Below, piece by piece: positions 38,472-49,806 of a stretch of 64,000 bases of DNA. A program made the translations under genes and the position numbers. Source of the stretch: Adineta vaga (lineage: Eukaryota; Rotifera); contig CP075497.1 of the NCBI GenBank assembly GCA_021613535.1, positions 7,874,001 to 7,938,000 on the forward strand, given 5' to 3'. How positions within the stretch are numbered: the first letter of the stretch is position 1; each line of letters opens with the position of its first letter. The notes beneath the pieces were generated by a model. The model was not told the origin of the DNA, searched no databases, and was given only the letters and a program-made list of their open reading frames with translations.

Positions 38472-41017
38472 ATGATTCGATCTCCACGAAAAACAAATGC
38501 ACCGAAAAAGTTTTCACCATCACAACCAAATCTATATAGTCAAGAAAATTATTTACTTCGTTTTGATGATAATGATGAATTACTTATAGTAAAACGATCA
38601 AGTATCAGATCGATAATTGAAGATAAAGCAAATGTGGGAAAAGGTCAGAATTCTCGTTGTGCAACAATTGAAGCGAAAGGTATGATATATATATATATTC
38701 TCATTTAACAGAATAGTAAATTACAATGAGAAAGTTCACTAATAACATAGTATTAAATATCATACAATTCTCAGAAATGTATCAAATTCCTGTTAGAGAA
38801 GATAATATTCAGATAATTTCTCGAACTACATATATACATTACATGTCGCATACATGTTCTTTTTGTTTTGATTCTATAGGTTCATACAGTCAATGTAATA
38901 TAATGTATGAGCAATTGCAATTGGGACAGATGAATGCTACTGATGATGATGATGATGATCAAGAAGGTAAATACTATCTCATATCATTCTGCTTGACGAT
39001 ATGACGAGCATTTTGATTGCTTCTTTTTATCATGATCTAATGTTTGCGCTAAATATTCTAGAAGAAACTGATGATGTGCAAGGTGATGATAGAAACAATG
39101 ACAATAATGTTCAGTATAAGATACCGAGTATTCTTCTTTTTTCGTAGAAACAAATTATAATATTTGCCTTTTCTATTTTTTTTCTGCAGAGCAATCACTG
39201 TCAACAAAAAAAAGAAAATTGTCTTCGTGTTCATCTGAGAATAACGACGGTAAACGTATAGAAATAATCCTTTTCATTTCATATTGATTTATGCTATAGA
39301 ACCATTTTCATCTTAGAATCTTTCAGACGAGCAGATAAATTTTCAATTGAGAAAGCATTTTGATAGAAGCTACAAACAAGGCTAAATATTAAACAAGTAT
39401 TCATCCACTTTTATATTTTAGAAAACGTCGATTATCCTGATGTCACAACACGAAAAGATTTATCAATCAGTAAAAGTAAATATAGTACTAGTAAACTTTA
39501 AAAGAAGAAATCAAACATATAACTTATTTTATTTAGAAATTCGTCGATCTGCTGTGAATCTTTTAACAATGCAACGTATATTTCTCATGTAATTGTATCC
39601 GTTCATATTTTATTCTTATTGCTTTTTAGATACTACTATGAGTAATGGAAATAATAAAGAAAATGAAAGTGTCGAAGGTATGTATAACGATTCCAAAGAA
39701 ATTCTCAATCTAAGTGATTTTAAATGATGTGAATTCATTTATAATTATTTAAATATAAACATAATATATTTGTAGCTCAGGTAGTTTATCAAACAATTGA
39801 TGATATGCATCACACAATTTTACAACAACTCGAAAAGAAATTTTCAAGTTTCTCTAGGAAATTGAATCAAATGATTCCACATGCTGTAATGATATGCAAA
39901 TATGTGGTTGTTGGATTCGATATATTCTTTTATTTTTAAATTCTAGGTTCATCAGAACTTGGATTCATATCGAGAGAAAGATGAAATTTTTCCTAAAGAA
40001 GTCGTATGTATTATCAAATTTGCTCCATTGATTACATAGAGTATATGCTTTTTCTTAAAGATGTATGATAACAAAAACCTTCTAGAAATTCGTGCAAGAG
40101 ATATATTTGATTTCGGACGAAAAATTTTAAAAACATTATATACATCAGAAGAACTAGGTAGTTCTATTTTACCTCCAGCCCGGAGTCATCTAGCACGACC
40201 ATCTTTAGATCCCGTACGTTTTCATCTGTTTCACGGTAGGTATCTTTAATTGAATGCAAGATCGATTTTTGATTGTATCAATAAATATATGTCATATTTT
40301 CGATTATTTCTATAGCAGATAATCATCTGATATCCAACTAGAATGATATACCGAGAGATGAGTTGCTGTTGTATTTGCTATTTGTCTATTAACGAAATGT
40401 CGAAAAATCTACATATCTCTAAGTCAATTAATAGAAAACATCGTGATTTTCCATAGCTGTAATTAGAATGGATTACATTTAAAACAGTTGTTTAATTTAG
40501 TATTAATCTTTAATTATGAAAATAAAACTATGTTTTTCAAACAAACATTTATGAAAGCAATTATATGTCTAATTCTAAGAATGAATTATATATTGATTTC
40601 GACAGAGAACTTCTTTGAATAGATTGATTTGCTTGCAATCAGTGAAAATGAATGTCGATCTAATTTTTGATCACTTTGTTTTATATAGGAAGACTCTTGT
40701 GACAGGTTCATTTTTTTAAATATTTAATTCAAGCTGATATAGTTTCTTTTGGTATTTTGATGATAATATAACTTTTTTATTTCTTCCTCAAGGAATTAGT
40801 GTCCAAATATGTATATTTTTTAATTAAAATAAATATTTTTTCTTTAGAATCGATTCGAGTGAAATACAAAATATCTTCATTATATTATGATAACTGTTAT
40901 GCAAAGTTAGTACGACCAAAAATGTGTGATTTCCTTGTCGATGAACGCAAAAGACAAGGAAAAGCTTTAAAGCGACAATCTATGGACAATGAGGAACGGA
41001 ATCTATGCAATGACTAA
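38472..41017 (+). CDS. Transposon-borne 12-exon gene with BEN-like C-terminal domain, outer copy
   Basis: Mirror of 29689-32234 (sum 70706). First exon 38472-38679, second from 38880, last ending in TAA at 41017; I followed all donors and acceptors on this copy. Example: exon 3 must use the donor after 'VQYKIP' (GTATTC) to keep frame with 'QSLSTKKRKL'. It lies in the outer element beyond the insertion point and is undamaged, but is now 13.6 kb further from the outer transposase promoter. Confidence 0.68.
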
Positions 41018-42199
41018 TTCTGTTCTTGTATTTGATACATATTGAGCTAATTTGGATCTTCTTCATAACCTTTCTTGCATAAAACGAAGAAGATTAGCTT
41101 GTTTTATTGCAAGCATTGTTTAAATGTATCGAATACAATTTCGTTTTCTTTTTCTCCTTTTTTCGTTTAAATAAAAAACTTATTTGATTATTTTAGTTGA
41201 GAAGAAATCGCAATAATTATTTAGGAATTGATTATGAATCAACGGAATATTAAGTAATTATTTGATTGTTCAAGACCATCAAGAAAATTTCTAGCATCAG
41301 CCTTTAAATGATGCACGGTAATCAAATTCTATTGGGAAAGAAATAGTAAAATCTAAATCATTTCGAAGAAATAAGATTTTTTCTAATGAATCATTCATTT
41401 ATTTTTAATTCTAATTATTAAACAATATATTTTCGACTCAATGAATAAAAAGTTAGTCTGAAAATGATAATGAAAGAATGCTGTTTTGTTCACTGTAAAG
41501 CGACAATTTACATCAAGATAAGTATCAGTTTTATTAATCAAAACATGTTCTTTCACGTTTCCGTTTTTGATGCTTTCTTGTTCGTGTTTTCAACTGAATT
41601 TCTTATCAACTTTATGTTTAAAAGACGTATCTGATTAAGGATAAATGATTTAATAGATAACATGATAATGGATCAATACTTGAATCTATTCCATCAAATC
41701 AAATTTGTATAACGCTTTCATCATGTGTAATTCTTGGAGATTGCATTTCTATCTCATATTTCATAATATTTAATAGGAGGTATTCAAAAAGAATATATTG
41801 AAACGAGGTTTCTTTCGATATTGATCAAACAATTAAGTTTATGAAAATAAAAAACGTTCAATTAATTTTAAAAGTCTTTATTCAAAACTTCTAATGCTTT
41901 TTTCATAAAACTAGTACTTCTGGTATAGTGACATTTTCGAATAAATCAAATAAAAGACGACAATGAGGCGCTCTCATTGATAACGAGTTTAAATATAAAC
42001 ATAAATGAGAAAAAAAGATCAATAATGAGAAAATCGACAGATATAAATGGAAGAATAATTCATATTGTAATCATTCTTCGAATGAATTTCAACAACAAAA
42101 AAACAAACAGTTGTGTAAAGAAAACAAACCAAAAGAAGGCGAAAGCGTGTTTCACATATAAAACACAAAGAAAATCTTATTATTTATCTCCGAGAACGT

Positions 42200-43145
42200 T
42201 TATTTGCTTGTTTTAAGATTTTTATTTAATCGAAATAACGCTTTCTTTTTCTTGTGATTAATAGAACCAAAATAATTTGACATCGAATGTTTGACTTTTG
42301 CTGTAGTTGTTGCTGTATCGTCGGGATGCATTTCTTCGACGTACTCTATGTAATGCAATTAAACGAATATAGAAATAAACAAAGATTAACTTACTGATGA
42401 TTTCATCAACAATTAATTTATCAACATCAGAAAGTTTACAGTTAAATTGTGGATCAGGAAACAGATATTTAAGAATTGAACGAGCAGTTGTTGTCTTGCT
42501 ATCTTTTTTCAGCGAAGTCAATATTTTATTATCAATCGTAAATGTTGAAAAACCACGTCCTGTTGTGTCATCATTATCAGAACATGTTATAGTAGCATTA
42601 TTATCATTCTTTGTTGGAATAACAGTATCATTATAATCGACTACAACATCCTGAACATTCATTGGAACAATACCATCAATATCACCTGTCATAAAACCAC
42701 TAATATCACCGCCTGCTGCAATACCATCTTTATTATTATTCGAGTTTTGTGATATTTCTTCACATAATTCTTGGATACTCACCATATCTTGAGGAATTAC
42801 TGGAAAAATACAATACAAATACGATCAAAACTTACAAACTTACCAGAACAAGTTTTTTCTAGAATTTCAACACGATATTCCAGATCAGCACATCGTCTTT
42901 TCAAATTCTTGATTTCAATTTCTTTATCATCAACAGTATTTGTATCAACTAATTCAATTGATCGTTTTTGACCAGCTACAAGTGGACTATCTAAATTCAT
43001 TAATTCAATAGTTAGAATCCATTACAAAAACAGTGCTAATTGTACATAACAAAAGAGCAGTTTTACGTTTACCATTTTCGGAAAGTGGATTATCATTTTC
43101 TTTTTCATCATTTGAACGTTTCACAACACTTTTCTTTCGAACCAT
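42200..43145 (-). CDS. Transposon-borne coiled-coil protein with BEN-like C-terminus, outer copy
   Basis: Mirror of 27559-28504 (sum 70704) with identical translation: exons 43145-43073, 42990-42844, 42799-42395 and 42345-42200. It is not disrupted by the nested insertion, so two intact copies of this gene exist. A plus-strand frame at 41977-42216 that has no counterpart in the inner copy arises from the T9/T7 length difference and is not a gene. Confidence 0.65.
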
Positions 43146-44051
43146 TATCGACCAAAATAAAATAAAAATTTTAAAATACAGCAACTAAAGAAACAATCGA
43201 AGATGTATTGCGATCCAGGTGTATTTATTCATCTGGAATAACAAACCAATGAAGACTTTGCAGTTCAATAGAGGTTTTTGTTCCTAATTCACTGTAATCG
43301 TTCAAGAACATTCAAATAGAAATCGAATCAGTCGAATATTAATTTTGCAGAAATTTATTAATTTAAAAAAGAATACCATACATGTACATATAAAGGAGCA
43401 ACAGATGTCGTTACCTCGCGGAGTTTCACCATCACGACCGTCTATTACAATGCATACATTTCGTAAACTTTCTTAAATCTCCTTACAGAACAGAAAGCCC
43501 TACTATCATTTAAAAAACAAAATTCTAACTTAATACTACAAAACTAAACAAGTCAACTACACTAAGAACTGATACGTATTGCATTGATTACATTCAGTTC
43601 ATTCTTTTCGATGAAACGATTACTTTTCAGTTTGCATCCAACCACCTATACCATTACATAGTCAACTCATTGAAGAAATAAGTACCAGCCTCTTTCGTCA
43701 TACTTTGACGATTAAAGCAGAATAATCCTACCATTTGTGTTCTCATTCACTCAAATATACCCATATCTTTCACCATGTATTACTGACTACAAACGTTCGT
43801 TCCTGTTAATCCCGATATTCTACATGGCACGATTAAATTTCAACGTAAACTAAATCACATATCCTGTACCTATATGAACATATTTCATGTTGCCCTTCTC
43901 CATCTTTCACTAAATCAAAGCAATCATAGAAACACACGACATACAAAACTTCTCAGATTAACATCTGCTACAACGATTACGACGTATCGTCTCCGAAAAG
44001 GTTTTTTTTGTGCGACCTACCGTGATAACAATATTCTCGGTTACAGATTAC

Positions 44052-44541
44052 ATTTATTGCGCGTAATCCAGATTACACCTCAGCGCCTATATATACCGCT
44101 CACTTTTCCAGCATCATTTCACTTCGCCGTAATCTAGATTACAGATTACATTTATTGCGCGTAATCTAGATTACACCTCAGCGCCTATATATACCGCTCA
44201 CTTTTCCAGCATCATTTCACTTCGTCGCAATCTAGATTACAGATTACATTTATTGCGCGTAATCTAGATTACACCTCAGCGCCTATATATACCACTCACT
44301 TTTGCAGCATCATTTCGCTTCGTCGCAATCTAGATTACAGATTACATTTCTTGCGCGTAATCTAGATTACACCTCAGCGCCTATATATACCGCTCACTTT
44401 TCCAGCATCATTTCGCTTCGTCGCAATCTAGATTACAGATTACATTTCTTGCGCGTAATCTAGATTACACCTCAGCGCCTATATATACCGCTCACTTTTC
44501 CAGCATCATTTCACTTCGCCGTAATCTAGATTACAGATTAC
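44052..44541 (-). repeat. Five 98-bp tandem repeats, outer copy
   Basis: Mirror of 26163-26652 with the same unit number and the same within-array variants (coordinate sum 70704). Confidence 0.85.
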
Positions 44542-44563
44542 ATTTCTTGCGCGTAATCAGGGT

Positions 44564-46168
44564 TAATCTTGAAAAATATACTATAATCAAGGCGTAATCT
44601 GAGGTAATATAGGTGTAATCTGGTGTAATCTCGTGTAATCTAGGTGTAATATAGGTGGAATCGTGAAAAATATGCCGCAATCTAGGTGTAATTTGGTGTA
44701 ATCTAGGTGTAATCTGGTGTTATCCGGGTGGAATCTCGTGTAATCTAGGTGTAATCTGGTGTAATCTCGTGTAATCTAGGTGTAATATAGGTGGAATCGT
44801 GAAAAATATGCCGCAATCTAGGTGTAATCTAGTGTAATCTGGGTGTAATCTGGTGTAATATAGGTGTAATATAGGTGAAATCGTGAAAAATATGCGGCAA
44901 TCTAGGTGTAATCTGGTGTAATCTAGGTGAAATCTAGGTGTAATATAGGTGGAATCGTGAAAAATATGCCGCAATCTAGGTGTAATTTGGTGTAATCTAG
45001 GTGTAATCTCGTGTAATCTGGGTGTAATCTCGTGTAATCTGGGTGTCATCTCGTGTAATCTAGGTGTAGTTTGGTGTAATCTAGGTGTAATATAGTTGGA
45101 ATCGTGAAAAATATGCCGCAATCTAGGTGTAATCTAGTGTAATCTGGGTGTAATCTGGTGTAATCCGGGTGGAATCTCGTGTAATCTAGGTGTAATCTGG
45201 TGTAATCTAGGTGTAATCTCGTGTAATCTGGGTGTAATCTCGTGTAATCTGGGTGTCATCTCGTGTAATCTAGGTGTAATCTAGGTGTAATTTGGTGTAA
45301 TCTAGGTGTAATATAGTTGGAATCGTGAAAAATATGCCGCAATCTAGGTGTAATCTGGTGTAATCTAGGTGAAATCTAGGTGTAATATAGGTGGAATCGT
45401 GAAAAATATGCCGCAATCTAGGTGTAATTTGGTGTAATCTGGGTGTAATCTCGTGTAATCTGGGTGTCATCTCGTGTAATCTAGGTGTAATCTAGGTGTA
45501 ATTTGGTGTAATCTAGGTGTAATATAGTTGGAATCGTGAAAAATATGCCGCAATCTAGGTGTAATCTGGGTGTAATCTGGTGTAATATAGGTGTAATATA
45601 GGTGAAATCGTGAAAAATATGCGGCAATCTAGGTGTAATCTGGTGTAATCTAGGTGAAATCTAGGTGTAATATAGGTGGAATCGTGAAAAATATGCCGCA
45701 ATCTAGGTGTAATTTGGTGTAATCTAGGTGTAATCTCGTGTAATCTGGGTGTAATCTCGTGTAATCTGGGTGTCATCTCGTGTAATCTAGGTGTAATCTA
45801 GGTGTAATTTGGTGTAATCTAGGTGTAATATAGTTGGAATCGTGAAAAATATGCCGCAATCTAGGTGTAATCTGGTGTAATCTAGGTGAAATCTAGGTGT
45901 AATATAGGTGGAATCGTGAAAAATATGCCGCAATCTAGGTGTAATTTGGTGTAATCTAGGTGTAATCTCGTGTAATCTGGGTGTAATCTCGTGTAATCTG
46001 GGTGTCATCTCGTGTAATCTAGGTGTAGTTTGGTGTAATCTAGGTGTAATATAGGTGGAATCGTGAAAAATATGCCGCAATCTAGGTGTAATCTAGTGTA
46101 ATCTGGGTGTAATCTGGTGTAATCTAGGTGTAATCTCGGGGGAAGTTGCTGATTGCTGGATTTGCTTC
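44564..46168 (-). repeat. GATTACACC satellite array, outer copy
   Basis: Mirror of 24536-26140 (coordinate sum 70704); reads GGTGTAATCT on the plus strand. No unit-number difference from the inner array: the offset is unchanged across it, which is notable for a tandem array. Confidence 0.85.
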
Positions 46169-46436
46169 TCTTTTTCCGATAAGAAGCGGTCGGATACTGG
46201 CAATATCCAGTGTTTTCCGTAGTCGGGATTCTGATGAAATCTGACATTGTTCTATGAGGAGTTCCTGTCGGATTCCGTCCGGTGCAATCCGCGTCGGAAT
46301 CCGTTGGTTAGGATTCCGGTGTAAGTCGGTTGGGTTCCGGTCGGATTTGTATGGTAATCCGACTGATTCCGATGCAATCCGATGTCGGATCTGATAAGAT
46401 CCTGTCGGATCTACCGGTCGGATCGAATCACCTGGG
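46169..46436 (-). repeat. Terminus and TCGGATCC-type subterminal repeats, outer copy, array end
   Basis: Mirror of 24268-24535 (coordinate sum 70704), ending ACCTGGG at 46436. Confidence 0.75.
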
Positions 46437-46438
46437 TA
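46437..46438. repeat. Right target-site duplicate of the outer transposon (TA)
   Basis: Follows ACCTGGG directly; same bases as 19187-19188. Host DNA continues with 'gcaaaaagaagc'. Confidence 0.75.
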
Positions 46439-47555
46439 GCAAAAAGAAGCAACAGAAAGAGGATTTCTATGTATGAATGTTAACAAAACAAAACAGAAAA
46501 TTCAATTAGCGACGAAAAAAACAGCAAGCTACTATAGAACAGTGGCGTCTGTTGGGATAAATAACACATACAAAAAAAGAATTAATACTGTAGTTACTTA
46601 TGTGTCTTTTTTTGTTGTTATGTTGGATATAGAAAGATATATACAGCCTTTGGTTGCCTTCGCTCCTAATCGAGTAAGAGAAAAATATCTGTCTGTATTC
46701 GAGTTGATGATCAAGTAAGATTATGATTACGTTTTCTAATGATGATACTGAGTTTTTGTTTTGTTTCTCTGTCAATTAATTGAATAAACATGAGAATAAG
46801 ATAAACTTACATATTGAAGAGGAAAAAAAAGCATTATTTTGTTATTTGCATTAGAAGATGTTTAGCCAAGAAATAGTTATCAGAAATAAAAGGGTAAAAG
46901 ACAGTTTGTCACATGGAGAAAATAGAGAGAACTGCTTATACTGTCTTATTCGGTCAAAGCAAAGCAAACAAGACAAAGAAGAAGAACAACGGAAAGTTAT
47001 ATGAGAGAAAAAGAACAAAGAAAGAAAAAGAGGAAAAAAGAAAGAACAGAAGAAAAAGAGGAGAAAAGAAGTTGCATAGTTGAATCTCTCACGAAAGAAA
47101 GAAGAACGAAGAAAATCTTGAATACTTTTATAACCAATCAATAAAATGAATGTTATGTCGAAGATTGTAGATTTTATTTTTCGAGAAATTTTCAGATTTT
47201 TTTACTATAATAATATAATATGTATGCAATACTTATTCGATAGATGACACTATATAACAGCAATGCTATGATCATTGAAGTATATATATTCAATTTGTAT
47301 ATTATATTAAATAAAACATGACAGTTATACAATGCTGTTTGTATTTTTATACAGTCAACTAATTCATCCGTATAGTAAATTTGAATATGTTATTCAATCT
47401 GAAGAGTATACTATATGAATTTCAAGTGCTCCTAAATAACTCAATCGAATATTGAAGTCAACGACTGCAGATATTTCTTCTTTCTTATAAAAATTTATTT
47501 TCTATTTGGGATTGTATTCATATTTCAATAAGATTGTCAAACATGCATTCTTCAA
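46439..47555. other. Host spacer right of the transposon, 1.1 kb
   Basis: Host DNA resuming after the outer element, before the 3' end of the CNBD2-like gene. Purine-rich from about 46960 to 47110 (AAGAAAG runs), which creates spurious frames such as 46851-47141. No gene recognised. Confidence 0.55.
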
Positions 47556-49539
47556 TCAATAATCAAGCGTCGCTAAATTATTCTTTACGTTGCGATTGTA
47601 AATTCTTTGTACTAATAAATGTTTGTATGCTGTCCAATCGACTTCACGTTGTAATTTCTTTTGTAATTCTTCATCCGTAACATAAGGTCGAACCTAAAGA
47701 AAAAGATTTATGAATGTTAACAAATGAACTGATCTTCTTTCTCTTATAATTAGGAAATTACTTCGCGTCGTAATCGATCGAATAAATTTTCAGGTGTCAT
47801 TTTAATGAAAAAACTTTTCAATATTCGAATACATTCAGCTCCATCAGAGACTAATGTAACACTAAGAGCATTTTTCAATTGACCAAAAACTACACTAACC
47901 AAACCCTTATAAATAGAACAACAAATTAGTTATATAATTCGAAATTTCATATTGACTTACAAAAACACTCTTTTCTCGAATTTGTTCGATTTCAGTATAG
48001 CATCTATCTGCTTTTATTGGTCTTTTCGACTAAAAAATATCAAATACTTTTTCCAATGTATAACTTAAAACTTTATTTGATTTACTTTATTGAATGTACC
48101 CAATGCTTCCATACTGTATTCTGAAACACGTTTCGTTCCAAAATTATCATAAATTATATGTGGTTTCTTTCGTGTTCTTAATTTCGGTGTTACTTGTGTT
48201 AAGGCTTTAATAACTCGACAAGAACCTGTACGAACAATATAAATCCATTCATCTTCATTCGAATCTTTACACATTAATGTTCCCATTCTTGAAAAAACAA
48301 AAGAAAAATTTACATTTGAATAGCTTGATCTTTCTATTGAATATGTATCTGTTTACCGATAATATACAACTTGACAGATGTTTGGATTATTATGAGGAAT
48401 TTTATCAATAGGAAATCCACGGAACTAATTCATATAAGAAATTCGAATTACTAAAATATAATTATCGATTTCTTACTTCAGGTATTTGTCGTAGAAATGT
48501 AATGAAATCAGGTTCAGTTTCTTTGTCATGTGCCATAAATATTTTAATAAAATCTTCTTGTTCAATGGCTAACATTGTCACATCAGTGTGACAAGAAACT
48601 GTAGCTGTTCGTCGTTGACCATTGATAAGTGCAACCTCCTGTATTACAAGTAAAAAACTTTCGTAAATTGATCATAATTTTCAAATTGAATGATTCTTAC
48701 ACCAAAAGAACTGCCTTTTTTGAGTGCTGCAACAAGATTTGAACTGACGGTATGTGTTAATGGATTTTCGCGTAACTTATACACATCAGCTTTGATTAAA
48801 AACAAAAGGCACAAAAGATACGATGAGACTGATTCTTCGAGAAAACTTTACTTACTAATCCCATCGATGATTAAATAGAAATTCTTAGCACGATGTCCTT
48901 CACGCAAAATAACACGACCTCTTTCAAATTCTTCTAGAACACCAATACGTGCTAGAGCATACTGACGTTGAAGTGGAAATTCTAGAAAATGAATCTTTCA
49001 AATAATATCAATTCTTTAATATCAAAATGAACCTGTAAAAGACGAAATTGTTTGTCCTAAACCAACTACAGCTAATCGAATGTCTTCCTCAGTTCTTGTT
49101 GCTGGATCAGATTTTAAAATCTTTCGAATATTTCTTCCAATTGTTTCCTTAAAGATTCACATTATGATAAAATTTTCACAACATTTTCTACTCTTTTACT
49201 TCTACAGGTCGTCGAAATTTGCTCAAATCAAAAAGAATTTCAGAATTATCATACAATTCTTCTTTTTGTTCACGTAATGAATCAATTGCATATTTTCGAA
49301 TAATCAAACAAACACGAATTGCATAACGAACAAGTCGCAAGAATTTCCACAATTTTTTATGATACTAAATTATTCCAAGTTTCTAATCAATGCATTGATT
49401 TTTCTCAAATTCGACTTACATATTCTCGATTAACTGATTGTCGACGTTTCGTTCGATGTGAAAGTGTTAAATGTTGATGAAGAGAATTCTGTGTACTTGT
49501 CCTACGAAACGAACCCGGTGTTGCACCACGCGAAGACAT
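47556..49539 (-). CDS. CNBD2: Cyclic-nucleotide-binding domain protein, CNBD2-like
   Basis: Eleven exons on the minus strand (49539-49420, 49364-49206, 49147-49033, 48981-48856, 48787-48701, 48638-48477, 48424-48358, 48287-48086, 48029-47961, 47905-47762, 47693-47556) join in phase. After a basic, Ser-rich N-terminus and helix 'KLWKFLRLVRYAIRVCLIIR', a cNMP-binding fold starts at 'RIGVLEEFERGRVILREGHR' and 'NFYLIIDGI', with the phosphate-binding-cassette-like 'KKGSSFGEVALINGQRRTA' (Gly-Glu and the Arg pair present). A second, weaker repeat follows ('YIVRTGSCRVIKAL', 'KSVFGLVSVVFGQ'). Mammalian CNBD2 is a sperm/testis cAMP-binding protein; ciliary or sperm role here is only by homology. Retention of the cassette suggests real nucleotide binding. 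Confidence 0.78.
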
Positions 49540-49806
49540 TGACTTACTTGCATAAAAGCAAAAGAAAATGAATATTATACGTTAGTTTTATATAATTAAC
49601 TATGACAGGATGAAGAAAGAAAGAAAAAATTAATAAAATAACATTGAAATGGTTTCCTTTCTCCATCATGAAAATTGTTTGTAGATAGACAATTGAAAAA
49701 GAGAAAATAACCACTTATGTATTAGACAAGAACAGTTGGATTTATTTAAAAAATATATAAAAAGAAGTATAAGAAGAAAAAATATATATTCTATTTTATT
49801 CACATA

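Larger units (their letters stand above)
19189..46436 (+). mobile_element. Outer CACTA/EnSpm-like transposon, interrupted by an inner copy of itself
   Basis: The outer copy begins CCCAGGT at 19189 and ends ACCTGGG at 46436. Host bases TA occur on both sides (19187-19188 and 46437-46438), a 2-bp target duplication. Its own sequence is 19189-24267 plus 37894-46436, 13,622 bp once the inner insertion and its AC duplicate are set aside. It carries, in order, a TCGGATCC-rich subterminal zone, a transposase gene split by the insertion, a BEN-like gene on plus, a coiled-coil gene on minus, 98-bp repeats, the GATTACACC array and a second TCGGATCC-rich zone. CACTA/EnSpm assignment rests on the transposase style and 2-bp duplication; the usual CACTA terminal letters are not present. 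Confidence 0.85.

Noticed and set aside
41977-42216. 79-codon plus-strand frame in the outer copy only
   Set aside because: Open only because of the two-base T-run difference; absent from the inner copy and without a motif.
19187-46438. Simple inverted duplication (palindromic chromosome end or breakage repair) as the origin of the A-B-A'-B' pattern
   Set aside because: Junctions fall exactly at transposon termini, with distinct 2-bp duplicates and an intact empty site; breakage repair would not give these.
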